From an uncultured Lachnospiraceae bacterium (GTDB lineage Bacteria; Bacillota; Clostridia; Lachnospirales; Lachnospiraceae): DNA of 45,103 nt. Positions 11,179-19,626 of the stretch are shown piece after piece. The notes under the pieces are model-generated. The model saw only the letters and a program-made list of their open reading frames with translations, was not told the origin of the DNA and made no database searches. Numbering within the stretch: position 1 is the stretch's first letter; the number at the start of each line of letters is the position of its first letter. A program made the translations under genes and the position numbers. Where the stretch lies: NCBI GenBank assembly GCA_902765725.1, contig CACXAT010000021.1, positions 1 to 45,103 on the forward strand, written 5' to 3'.

Positions 11179-11210
11179 AATGCATTCCTCCATTCCATTC
11201 ATTTAGTTTA

Positions 11211-11237
11211 TTAGCACTCGCTAAAAATGAGTGCTAA
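11211..11237. promoter_or_regulatory. CIRCE operator (HrcA binding site)
   Basis: TTAGCACTC, nine bases, then GAGTGCTAA: a perfect match to the CIRCE consensus. It lies between the groESL promoter and groES, in the transcribed leader, where HrcA represses groESL until heat stress. The hrcA-grpE-dnaK genes are not in this window. Confidence 0.98.
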
Positions 11238-11249
11238 ATCACAATGCTC

Positions 11250-11277
11250 ATAATAGCAGAAAAAAAAGATTATGCAA
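11250..11277 (-). promoter_or_regulatory. Probable groESL promoter
   Basis: On the minus strand, TTGCAT (11272-11277) is followed after 16 bases by TATTAT (11250-11255). The predicted start is near 11243, just before CIRCE. The -35 hexamer falls inside the stem of the codY terminator, and the spacer contains its T8 run. Confidence 0.65.
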
Positions 11278-11299
11278 CCCCTGCGGAATTGCATAATCT
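11260..11299 (-). terminator. codY terminator
   Basis: GATTATGCAA (11268-11277) and TTGCATAATC (11289-11298) form a 10-bp stem with an 11-nt loop. It is followed on the minus strand by eight T residues, about 80 bases after the codY stop. It overlaps the groESL promoter. Confidence 0.85.
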
Positions 11300-11318
11300 T
11301 CTGAGCGATTTAAAAAAT

Positions 11319-11358
11319 CTCGTTTTTTCTCGTTTTTTCTCGTTTTTTCTCGTTTTTT
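11319..11358. repeat. Four tandem 10-bp repeats with phased A-tracts
   Basis: The decamer CTCGTTTTTT is repeated four times without error. On the minus strand this is AAAAAACGAG, i.e. A6 tracts spaced at 10 bp, close to one helical turn. It lies between the codY stop and its terminator, about 75-115 bases upstream of the predicted groESL start. Confidence 0.9.
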
Positions 11359-11378
11359 GAATAATTTGTGTCCCGCAG

Positions 11379-12161
11379 TCACAGTTTCTTCTGCTTCTGC
11401 ATCTCCGCAAGCTGATCATACACCGCGTCGTTCAGGACCTTGATATAGGTTCCTTTCATACCGGAGCTCTTGGACTCAATGACCCCGGCGCTCTCGAACT
11501 TTCTCAGCGCATTCACGATCACGGAACGGGTGATCCCGACCCTGTCGGCAATCCGGCTCGCCACCAGTATGCCTTCCTGGCCATCCAGTTCCTCAAATAT
11601 GTGAATGATCGCTTCCAGTTCGGAGTAGCTGAGTGTACTGATCGCACTTTTCACGACCTGAATCTTGCGATTCTCTTCTTCATTCTCCTCGCTCTGGGAA
11701 CGCATCATCTCCAGGCCGACAACAGTCGTCCCGTACTCTGACAGAATGATGTCATCGATCTCATAGGCGGACTCCAGACGGTACATGAATACCGTACCCA
11801 GTCTCTCGCCCGCGATCTCGATCGGATTCACGATCGCCTGATAATGGCGCACATTTTCATCGGTGAACCCGAGTGTCTGAAGATTTACATTTTCTTTTGT
11901 GGAGAGAATTGACAGAAACCGCTCATTGAGCATCGGATCGATAAAATTGCCGACCCTGTCTACTATCATTTCTTCCAGTTCCCTGACCTGATCTGCTTCA
12001 CTGACTCCAAGGACCTTGCCTTTGCGGCTGATTACCAGTACATTCGAAGCCAGGATGTCTGTCAGGATACTGCAGATGTCATTGAACACGACCTTGCTTG
12101 AATTGTTATTATGAAGAAGCTGACCGATCTTGCGGGTTTTATCGAGTAGCTGAACACTCAT
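11379..12161 (-). CDS. codY: GTP- and branched-chain-amino-acid-sensing repressor CodY
   Basis: This global regulator represses nutrient-acquisition and biosynthesis genes when GTP and Ile/Leu/Val are plentiful. The 260 residues begin MSVQLLDKTRKIGQLLHNNN. The N-terminal GAF domain binds the amino acids, and the C-terminal winged helix includes ASRIADRVGITRSVIVNALRKFESAGVIESKS, the highly conserved CodY recognition segment. The start at 12161 has AGGAGGTGCATT upstream; the longer frame to 12194 is leader. It follows topA by about 97 bases; it is separately terminated from groES. Placement beside topA and dprA is common in Firmicutes. Confidence 0.97.
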   Translation of the reverse strand: MSVQLLDKTRKIGQLLHNNNSSKVVFNDICSILTDILASNVLVISRKGKVLGVSEADQVRELEEMIVDRVGNFIDPMLNERFLSILSTKENVNLQTLGFTDENVRHYQAIVNPIEIAGERLGTVFMYRLESAYEIDDIILSEYGTTVVGLEMMRSQSEENEEENRKIQVVKSAISTLSYSELEAIIHIFEELDGQEGILVASRIADRVGITRSVIVNALRKFESAGVIESKSSGMKGTYIKVLNDAVYDQLAEMQKQKKL

Positions 12162-12258
12162 AATGCACCTCCTGCATTCTTTGAACCCGTACAAGTTGTC
12201 TGTCTATGCATCTTAACATATACAATTCGATAAATCCATGCCACAATTTCACACAATT

Positions 12259-14415
12259 TTAAACAAGTTTTATCTGGTTTTGCATCGATTGTTCCAATTT
12301 TTTCTCATGTACGCTCAATGAATGGCCGCAGGTCTTATTCTGGCACACCAGTTTCGCGCCGCGCTCCGCCATCCAGCTTCCGCATCTGGGGCAGCGGATC
12401 TCACTGGGTTTTGACCAGGAGATAAAGTCGCATTCAGGATTCTCACATCCGTAGAATCTTCTTCCCTTCCGCGATCTGCGGATCACGACCTCATCGCCGC
12501 ACAGGGGGCACTTCACCCCGGCCTTTTCAAAGAACGGCATGGTATTGTGGCATTCCGGGAATCCCGGGCAGGCGAGGAATTTGCCGTGAGGGCCGTACTT
12601 GACGACCATGTTCCTTCCGCACTTGTCACAGACAATGTCCGTCTCCTCGTCGGCGATCTTAACCTTGCCCAGACTCTCTTCCGCTGCCTGGACCTCCCGG
12701 TCGAGATCCGGATAGAAGTTCCGGACGATGCTCTTCCATTCCATCCTGCCTTCCGCGACCATATCCAGAAGAGATTCCATGTTCGCGGTAAAAGCAATAT
12801 CGTCGACCTCGGGGAAAGAGGTCTTCATGATCGTATTGACCGCGTCCCCCAACTCTGTCACATAGAGATTGCGGGATTCCTTGGTCACGTAATGCCTGGC
12901 AAGCAGCGTGGAGATGGTCGGCGCATAGGTGGACGGGCGTCCGATCCCCTTCTCTTCCAGAGTATGCACCAGGGAAGCCTCTGTAAAATGAGCCGGCGGC
13001 TGGGTAAAATGCTGCTGCGCGCTGGCGCTCTCAAATATGAGCTTCCCGCCCTCTTCCAGGGCTGTGAGAGCTCCGCTCTTCTTGTCATCTCCATTGTCAG
13101 GCTCCCTGTATACCACCTGGAAGCCTTCAAACAGGGCTCTCGAGGCTCCTGCCGTAAAGACATACTCCCGGTCCGCATCTGCCGTGATCCGGATCTGCAG
13201 AGTCTCATACTTTGCCGAATCCATGCGGCTTCCCACAAACCGCTTCCAGATCAGCTCATACAGGCGGAACTGTTCTCTGGAGAGGGCGTTCTTCACCGAT
13301 GCGGGAGTCCGCCTGATATCAGAGGGTCGGATCGCTTCATGGGCGTCCTGGATCCGTGCGCTGCCCGCATCCTTCCCGGTGCCTGCCGCCCTGCCGGCGC
13401 TGCCGTCAGCAGCCTTCACGGCCTGTCCGAGATACTCCGCTCCATATTCAGATTCAATAAACTTAGCCGCAGACGCGTTCGCCTCATCCGAGATACGGGT
13501 GGAGTCTGTTCTCAGATACGTGATCAGACCGACTGCCCCCTCGCCCTTGATGTCAACTCCTTCATAGAGCTGCTGGGCTACGCGCATCGTCTTCTGGGTC
13601 CCGAAGTTCAGCACTCTGGATGCTTCCTGCTGCAGGGTACTGGTCGTGAAGGGAAGCGGTGCCTTGCGGACTCTCTCCCCTTTTTTGACTGAGGAGACCC
13701 GGAAGGAGGCCTGTTCGAGAGCAGACCTGATCTGCTCCGTCATATCTTCATTTTCCAGCGCCACCTTCTCCGATCCGATCCCGTAGAACTGGGCAGTGAT
13801 CGATTTCTTCGCCCCCTCCGGTCTCAGAGACGCTTCCAGACTCCAGTATTCTTCCGGGACGAAGGCATTGATCTCATCCTCCCGGTCCGCGATGATGCGG
13901 AGCGCCACAGACTGAACGCGGCCTGCGCTCAGGCCTCTCTTGATCTTATTCCAGAGAAGCGGGCTGATCCGGTAGCCCACCATGCGGTCAAGGATACGGC
14001 GGGTCTGCTGCGCGTCGACCATATCCATATCGATCTGACGGGGATGCTTCAGAGCCTCCTTCACCGCAGTCTTGGTGATCTCATTGAAGGTAATGCGGTA
14101 GGTCTTCTTCGGATCCAGCCCCAGCGCCGCCACAAGATGCCAGCTGATCGCCTCCCCCTCGCGGTCCGGGTCAGTCGCGAGATAGACCTTGTCTGCCTTC
14201 TTCGCTTCCTTGCGAAGCGCCGCCAGCACTTCGCCCTTGCCGCGGATCGTGATGTACTTGGGTTCATAATCATTATCAGGATCAAACCCCATCTGACTCT
14301 TGGGCAGGTCCCTCACATGGCCGGCAGAGGCCATGATCGTATAGTTTGATCCCAGAAATTTCTTGATTGTCTTGACTTTCGTCGGTGACTCGACGATCAC
14401 CAGGTAGTGTGCCAT
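12259..14415 (-). CDS. topA: DNA topoisomerase I (type IA)
   Basis: It relaxes negative supercoils by single-strand cleavage. The 718 residues show the Toprim domain (VIVESPTKVKTI, ATDPDREGEAISWHL), the core motif SAGRVQSVALR, and the catalytic Tyr at about 300 in GLITYLRTDSTRIS. Three C-terminal zinc-finger motifs are complete: CDKCG...CPGFPEC, CPLCG...CENPEC and CPRCG...CQNKTC. A short Ala/Gly/Asp-rich insertion after the active site (around AADGSAGRAAGTGKDAG) looks like a flexible loop not needed for catalysis. It lies between dprA and codY, all co-directional, with an AGAGGA site 12 bases before the ATG. Confidence 0.98.
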   Translation of the reverse strand: MAHYLVIVESPTKVKTIKKFLGSNYTIMASAGHVRDLPKSQMGFDPDNDYEPKYITIRGKGEVLAALRKEAKKADKVYLATDPDREGEAISWHLVAALGLDPKKTYRITFNEITKTAVKEALKHPRQIDMDMVDAQQTRRILDRMVGYRISPLLWNKIKRGLSAGRVQSVALRIIADREDEINAFVPEEYWSLEASLRPEGAKKSITAQFYGIGSEKVALENEDMTEQIRSALEQASFRVSSVKKGERVRKAPLPFTTSTLQQEASRVLNFGTQKTMRVAQQLYEGVDIKGEGAVGLITYLRTDSTRISDEANASAAKFIESEYGAEYLGQAVKAADGSAGRAAGTGKDAGSARIQDAHEAIRPSDIRRTPASVKNALSREQFRLYELIWKRFVGSRMDSAKYETLQIRITADADREYVFTAGASRALFEGFQVVYREPDNGDDKKSGALTALEEGGKLIFESASAQQHFTQPPAHFTEASLVHTLEEKGIGRPSTYAPTISTLLARHYVTKESRNLYVTELGDAVNTIMKTSFPEVDDIAFTANMESLLDMVAEGRMEWKSIVRNFYPDLDREVQAAEESLGKVKIADEETDIVCDKCGRNMVVKYGPHGKFLACPGFPECHNTMPFFEKAGVKCPLCGDEVVIRRSRKGRRFYGCENPECDFISWSKPSEIRCPRCGSWMAERGAKLVCQNKTCGHSLSVHEKKLEQSMQNQIKLV

Positions 14416-14472
14416 GAATACAATATTCCTCTACTTTCAAACCTTTTGACGCCCAATATAACGCAAACATAT

Positions 14473-15633
14473 TCAGGATGCAAGTTTTAAAGAATATCGA
14501 TTCTTGGAAATCTCCTCCGCGCAGTGCTTCAGCTGCAGCCCCAGAAGCGCGTTCATCGTCTGCAGAAGTGTGAGGTTGCAGGCCTTCGCGATCTCGTCCA
14601 CCCCCATGGCGTCCGAGCCAAGGGCCATGTATACTTTTCTCTCATCTTCTCCCAGGCCCTTCAGGATCCTGCTTAAGGCCGCCTCCCCGGAGGAACTGAG
14701 CTCATCCTCCTCAGGCTGTACCCTCTGCAGGTTCAGCGACGCGGCGAGATTCTCGAGCAGGCTGTCGGCCGACAGCACGATCCCAGCCCCCTGATCGATC
14801 AGCCGGTTGCATCCATAGCTCAGCAGATCATTGAACCTGCCGGGCACGGCATAGACCTCCTTCCCCTGGTCCAGGGCCATGTCCGCCGTGATCAGCGAGC
14901 CGCTCTTCTGTCTTGCCTCCACTACGATCACCGCATCGGACAGTCCTGAGATCAGACGGTTCCTCTGGGGGAAATGTGCCCTCAGGGGTTCTGTCCCCGG
15001 CGGCAGTTCCGACAGGATCCCGCCCTTTTGCTCAAGATCGCGGTACAGCGGCCTGCTCTCAGGCGGATAACAGTTATCCGCGCCGCACCCCAGAACCGCA
15101 AAGCTGCTGCCGCCCTCCTCCACGCAGGCGCTCTGCGCCAGGGAGTCGATGCCAAGGGCCATGCCGCTGATCACCTGGTATCCCTCCTTCGCCAGGGCCC
15201 TGCCGATCAGACTGGCTGTCTGTTCCCCGTAATGGCTGCACATGCGCGCGCCGACCACGGACACGGCAGGGATCGTCGGATCCGGAAGATGTCCTCTGTA
15301 AAATAACCCGAAGGGACAGTCTGTAAGATAGCGAAGCTTCTCCGGGAAGAGGGGCGACTGCCTGCTGACAAAATGAAGATTCCTCTTCTCCAGCAGCCTC
15401 TCCGCATCAGCAAGTCCTGTAGTATCCTTATAGACCGTCAGCTCATTTACCCAGGCTGTCATCTCCTTATTCTCCAGTCTCTTCCACGCAAGAAGCTCCC
15501 GGGTATCCGCCTCATACACCGCTCTGGGCGAACCGAAGTACTCCGTCAGCGCAAGCAGTGTATTGCGGTACATCCTCGGACAGCTGCACAGCCACATCCA
15601 GTACCGTTCCATATCTGTTTCACCCATGTTCAT
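14473..15633 (-). CDS. dprA: DNA-processing protein DprA
   Basis: DprA loads RecA onto incoming single-stranded DNA during natural transformation and protects it. The 386 residues contain an N-terminal SAM/HhH-like region, the Rossmann-type core with VSVVGARMCSHYG, VISGMALGIDSLAQ and HFPQRNRLISGLSD, and a C-terminal winged-helix segment (MGVDEIAKACNLTLLQTMNALLGLQLKH). The start follows AGAAGGTAGGAA. It is 63 bases downstream of the ComM-like gene and 57 bases upstream of topA, so the order comM-dprA-topA-codY is one likely transcription block. DprA is also present in species not known to be transformable. Confidence 0.96.
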   Translation of the reverse strand: MNMGETDMERYWMWLCSCPRMYRNTLLALTEYFGSPRAVYEADTRELLAWKRLENKEMTAWVNELTVYKDTTGLADAERLLEKRNLHFVSRQSPLFPEKLRYLTDCPFGLFYRGHLPDPTIPAVSVVGARMCSHYGEQTASLIGRALAKEGYQVISGMALGIDSLAQSACVEEGGSSFAVLGCGADNCYPPESRPLYRDLEQKGGILSELPPGTEPLRAHFPQRNRLISGLSDAVIVVEARQKSGSLITADMALDQGKEVYAVPGRFNDLLSYGCNRLIDQGAGIVLSADSLLENLAASLNLQRVQPEEDELSSSGEAALSRILKGLGEDERKVYMALGSDAMGVDEIAKACNLTLLQTMNALLGLQLKHCAEEISKNRYSLKLAS

Positions 15634-15696
15634 TTCCTACCTTCTTTCCTTCGAATTGATACCTGCTTCGAATTGAAACTCACCCCGTATTTATAC

Positions 15697-17307
15697 TCAG
15701 TCCCCGGTCCGGACGCTGTCCCAGTACTTGCGGTCCAGCGCCCGGTAAGAGACCGCCTCCGCAAGATGCTGCGGCAGGATCTGGTCCGAGCCGGCCAGAT
15801 CGGCGATCGTCCGGGCCACCTTGATGATCCGGTTATAAGAGCGGGCCGTCAGTCCCATGACCTCATAAACCTCCCTCATCATATTCTTTCCTTCCTTATT
15901 CAGAGGGCAGTATCTCCGTAAGCCTTCCGGATTCAGATCGCCGTTAAACCGGAAGGCAGTCCCCCTGTAGCGCTCCTCCTGGATGGCGGCCGCCTCCGTC
16001 ACCCTCCTGCGGATCGTCCCGGAGGACTCGTACACCTGCTCACCCGAAAGCTCCTCATAACGCACCTTATGCGCTTCCACGCACATGTCGATCCTATCCA
16101 GGAAGGGCATGCTGATCCTGGACAGATACCGCCGCACCTGGGCATTGGTGCAGGTGCATACCGAACGGTCCGGGAAGTATCCGCAGCTGCAGGGGTTCAT
16201 GGACGCGACCAGCATGAACTTTGCCGGGAATGTGAAGGTCCCCCTCACTCTCGAGATGCGGATATCCCCGTCCTCGAGGGGCTGACGCAGCATATCCAGA
16301 AGGGATTTATCATATTCCGACAGTTCGTCCAGATACAGGATTCCCCGGTGGGCCAGGCTGACCTCCCCGGGCCTTGGCGGATTGCCTCCTCCGCACAGGG
16401 CGGCTGCCGTGATGGTGTGATGGGGGGCCCGGAACGGCCTTGTCATCAGCAGCCCCGTATCCTCAGGAAGCGTCCCCGCGATGGAGTGGATCTTGGTGAT
16501 CTGCAGCGCCTCCTCCACGGTCGTCTCCGGAAGGATCGTCGGGATCCTCATCGCCGTCATCGTCTTTCCCGCTCCGGGAGGTCCGATCATCAGAAGATTG
16601 TGAAACCCGCTCACCGCGATCTCGCTGGCCCTTCTCAGCAGCTCCTGCCCTCTCACCTGATCAAAATCCACCCCAAGTCTCTTCTCCTGCTCTCTTCTGA
16701 GCCTTTCAGGATCCACCTGCGCTCTCCTCATGGGCGCGGGCACAAGAAGCGGCGGATCATACCAGGAATCCTCCTGCAGGAGGATCTCACCGCCTGATCT
16801 CTCCATCAGGAAATGGATCACCTGATTGAGATTCTCCGCTCCGAGGACCTCCACATCCCGGACCACGCAGCCTTCCATCAGGTTCTTGTCGGGGATGATA
16901 ACCGTATCGCACCCATAGCTGCGGGCATGGGATACGATCTCCAGGACGCCTCTGACCGGGTTGATCTCCCCGTTCAGGCTGAGCTCTCCCAGAAACAGGA
17001 TCCCCTGCAGGGCCGTCTGGGGAAAGAATCCGTATGCCCCCATCAGAGAGACGGCGATCGCCAGGTCAAACAGAGCGCCCTCCTTGTGAAGAGACGCCGG
17101 GGAGAGATTGATGGTGACATGCTCCGGAGAAAAATGAACGCCGCTGTTGCGAAGGGCGGAGCGGACCCGATCCCCTGCCTCTCTGGTCTCCGAGGCGAGG
17201 AATCCCACCATGGAGAAGGTCGGCAGACCGTCCGCAACATCCGCTTCGACACAGACCCTGCGGCTGGAGATCCCGTCAATTGCCGCAGATATGACCGTAC
17301 AGTACAT
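15697..17307 (-). CDS. comM: YifB/ComM family Mg-chelatase-like AAA+ ATPase
   Basis: ComM is a hexameric helicase that helps branch migration during integration of transforming DNA. The 536 residues are slightly longer than the usual 500-510. The N-terminal Lon-protease-like domain includes GLPTFSMVGF and ALRNSGVHFSPEHVTINLSP. Walker A is GPPGAGKT (242-249) and Walker B ILYLDELSEY. The C-terminal Mg_chelatase_C part contains LTARSYNRIIKVARTIADL and a Cys cluster (CSCGYFPDRSVCTC). The extra length is mainly a linker at about 180-215 rich in Arg and Gln. GGAGG lies 6 bases before the ATG. A partial palindromic repeat ends about 27 bases upstream, so it may be part of the leader. Confidence 0.93.
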   Translation of the reverse strand: MYCTVISAAIDGISSRRVCVEADVADGLPTFSMVGFLASETREAGDRVRSALRNSGVHFSPEHVTINLSPASLHKEGALFDLAIAVSLMGAYGFFPQTALQGILFLGELSLNGEINPVRGVLEIVSHARSYGCDTVIIPDKNLMEGCVVRDVEVLGAENLNQVIHFLMERSGGEILLQEDSWYDPPLLVPAPMRRAQVDPERLRREQEKRLGVDFDQVRGQELLRRASEIAVSGFHNLLMIGPPGAGKTMTAMRIPTILPETTVEEALQITKIHSIAGTLPEDTGLLMTRPFRAPHHTITAAALCGGGNPPRPGEVSLAHRGILYLDELSEYDKSLLDMLRQPLEDGDIRISRVRGTFTFPAKFMLVASMNPCSCGYFPDRSVCTCTNAQVRRYLSRISMPFLDRIDMCVEAHKVRYEELSGEQVYESSGTIRRRVTEAAAIQEERYRGTAFRFNGDLNPEGLRRYCPLNKEGKNMMREVYEVMGLTARSYNRIIKVARTIADLAGSDQILPQHLAEAVSYRALDRKYWDSVRTGD

Positions 17308-17334
17308 AAGCCTCCTTTCTGCCGCATGGCAAAT

Positions 17335-17393
17335 GCAGGCAACGTGTTTTCACTGTGCCCGCAAACTCGACGCAATGCCGGCTGACCTGTGAA
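17335..17393. repeat. Partial copy of the palindromic repeat (inverted)
   Basis: Reverse-complemented, these 59 bases match 8941-8999 at 55 positions, including the terminal-repeat core TTCACAGGTCAGCCGGCAT and the segment TGCGGGCACA. The internal region and the opposite terminus are absent, so this is a solo end. It lies just upstream of the comM ribosome binding site. Confidence 0.8.
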
Positions 17394-17678
17394 TTCTAAC
17401 GGCATAATCCATCGCCCCCCGGAGCAGACCGCCCCGGATTCCGGATTGCAGCACACTGTACTGAATTATGAATACAGAAAGAAATCTCGGACCACTGATT
17501 CTCCGCAGTCAGATGCGGAGCGGATCCACGCAGAATATCACACAAAGAATACGTGATGTTTGCAGAATTGCATAAGATGCGTCTACGCCAAAAGAATACC
17601 CTACCCGAAAGCATTTGTCAAGGGAAGCTCCCGGAGCCTTATCATAAGAAGGCGCCCGCCGTTCTTGCGGCATCAGAA
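17394..17678. other. Intergenic sequence without recognised gene
   Basis: No convincing coding frame or RNA gene was found here. The open frames that cross it lack ribosome binding sites and family character. It presumably carries the promoter of comM, but I could not pick out a convincing -35/-10 pair. Confidence 0.4.
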
Positions 17679-17708
17679 AGAGCCTGCCATCCGAAGATGA
17701 CAGGCTCT
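17671..17708 (-). terminator. Terminator after the Na/Pi cotransporter gene
   Basis: AGAGCCTG / CAGGCTCT forms an 8-bp stem, extended by CATC / GATG across one mismatch and closed by a CGAA tetraloop. The minus-strand tail is TTTCTGAT. It lies about 25 bases after the stop at 17732. Confidence 0.75.
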
Positions 17709-17731
17709 GAAACACTTCCTATCTGATTGTT

Positions 17732-19546
17732 TTAATCGACAGCCGAAATACCCGAAGACCGGTCGACTCTCCTTGTCGTATCGATCGGGTCATAGTATTT
17801 CATCTTGTAATAGGCATACAGCGCCTTGTATTCTTCCTCCTGCCCGGGCCGTACATGGGCGTCCGCGGAGTGCTTGTCCGTGAAATAATATCCCGTGATC
17901 CTCTGCATCACATAGATGCTGATGCTGGAACAGTGGTCAGAGATATTCTCCAGGGAGTTGATGACCTCGAGGAAGGAGATTCCTGCCGGGACACCGCAGG
18001 TACCGTCCTGCAGACGGTATATGTGGTGATTCTTCAGCAGTTCCTTCATCCCGTCGATAACCTCCTCCAGCGGCTGCACGCGGGCAGCATCCGGTTCGGA
18101 GGTATTGGTGAAGGCGCTCGCGGCCATCTCCAGGATCCTTGTGGTCGCCGCTCCGATGGAATTCAGCTCTCTCTTCGCCACATTGGTGAATACGATCCCG
18201 GATTCACTGTTGTAGGAGCCCACACTGGCGATCTTGATACACATGTCTCCGATACGCTCGAAGTCGCCGACACAGTGGAGCAGCTCGTTGGATCTGCTGT
18301 TGTCCTGACTGCTGATGGACTGCGCGTTGATCCGGACAAGGTAGTCGCCAATCTGCGTCTCCGCCTTATCCAGGAAGCGCTCGTTCATCTGCATCTCGTC
18401 GAACTTCTTCTCATCCCAGTCCACGCACAGCTTCAGCGCAGTCTGGAGATTCTCCATGGCTGCCACGCCCATCTCGTCAACGACCTTCTTACACTGATCC
18501 AGGGCAAGTGCCGGGGTCGTGACAAAGATCGGATCCAGAAGGCTGAGGGCCGTGGACTTGTCCTTCTCATCCCTGGCCGGGATCATGCGCTCCGCAGTCC
18601 TGGCAAGAAGACCGGTGAAGGGGAACAGCACCAGGCTCATGACGACGTTGAACAGTGAGTGGAAGTTCGCGACACTGTCTCTGGTCATCTCCATGCCCCA
18701 GAAGCCGAAGCCGATCGTCTGCTGATATCCGTAGATGACCACGAAGAACAGGACACCATTGATCAGGTTCATCAGAAGGTCGACCAGGACCAGGCGCTTG
18801 GCATTCTTATCCGTTCCGATCGAGGCGATTATGACCGGCACCGTCTTACCGATATTCATACCGATGATGATCGGGACCGACATGCTGAAGGTCACCGCCC
18901 CGGTAGAGGCAAGAGCCTGCAGAAGACCGACGGAAGCGGAACTGGACTGCAGGATCGCTGTGACCAGGATACCGATCAGAACGGCCAGCAGCGGGTTGGA
19001 AAACATCGTGAAGATCTTGAGGAACTGCTCTGACTCCTTCAGCGGAGCAAGGGCCGCCTCCATGGAGGACATGCCCATGAACAGAATACCGAATCCCACG
19101 ACGATGCTGGCGATCCCTCTTGACTTCTTGCGCTTGATCAGAAGCAGTGAGAACGCGCCAATCATAACGATCGCAGGAGCGAGGGTGGAAGGCTTCAGAA
19201 GATCCGTCCACGTGGTCGCCGCTGCCCCTCCGCCTGACAGACGGAGCAACTGGGCCGTCATGGTAGTACCGATGTTGGCACCCATCATGACCGGTATCGC
19301 CTGTATGATCTTCATGATCCCGGCGTTGACAAAACCTACCAGCATGATGGTAGTGGCGCCTGAGCTCTGGATCACGGCTGTGACTCCTGTTCCAAGCAGG
19401 AATGCCTTCAGCCTGCTGTTTGTCATCCTCTCAAGTGTCTGTTCCAGCCGCCCGCCGGCAATCTGCTGAAGGGAGGATGAAAGCAGGCTCATTCCATAGA
19501 GGAACAGGCCGATCCCGCCCATCAGCGACAATATCATCGACATCAT
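17732..19546 (-). CDS. Na+/phosphate cotransporter family protein with C-terminal PhoU domain
   Basis: It is predicted to import inorganic phosphate with sodium across the cytoplasmic membrane. The N-terminal 330 residues hold two inverted Na_Pi_cotrans repeats with the signature QSSGATTIMLVGFVNAG and its partner LQSSSASVGLLQALASTGA. The C-terminal about 200 residues are a helical PhoU-like domain (LHCVGDFERIGDMCIKIAS and SLENISDHCSSISIYVMQRI), thought to sense or gate transport. The start at 19546 (MMSMILSLMGGIGLFLYG) was chosen because GGGAG lies upstream; an extended frame from GTG 19612 adds a polar tail and lacks a site. It is a monocistronic-looking gene with its own terminator. Confidence 0.9.
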   Translation of the reverse strand: MMSMILSLMGGIGLFLYGMSLLSSSLQQIAGGRLEQTLERMTNSRLKAFLLGTGVTAVIQSSGATTIMLVGFVNAGIMKIIQAIPVMMGANIGTTMTAQLLRLSGGGAAATTWTDLLKPSTLAPAIVMIGAFSLLLIKRKKSRGIASIVVGFGILFMGMSSMEAALAPLKESEQFLKIFTMFSNPLLAVLIGILVTAILQSSSASVGLLQALASTGAVTFSMSVPIIIGMNIGKTVPVIIASIGTDKNAKRLVLVDLLMNLINGVLFFVVIYGYQQTIGFGFWGMEMTRDSVANFHSLFNVVMSLVLFPFTGLLARTAERMIPARDEKDKSTALSLLDPIFVTTPALALDQCKKVVDEMGVAAMENLQTALKLCVDWDEKKFDEMQMNERFLDKAETQIGDYLVRINAQSISSQDNSRSNELLHCVGDFERIGDMCIKIASVGSYNSESGIVFTNVAKRELNSIGAATTRILEMAASAFTNTSEPDAARVQPLEEVIDGMKELLKNHHIYRLQDGTCGVPAGISFLEVINSLENISDHCSSISIYVMQRITGYYFTDKHSADAHVRPGQEEEYKALYAYYKMKYYDPIDTTRRVDRSSGISAVD

Positions 19547-19626
19547 ATCTGTATTCTCCCGCGCAAGTACGCTCGCCTTTCTATTCTTCTGTGATCCCTC
19601 TGTTTCATCCACAGAGGCCGATGTCG

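Noticed and set aside
11319..11358. CRISPR-like array
   Set aside because: The repeats are 10 bp and contiguous, with no spacers.
12162..12258. CodY box in front of codY
   Set aside because: AT-rich stretches were checked for AATTTTCWGAAAATT, but no acceptable match was found.
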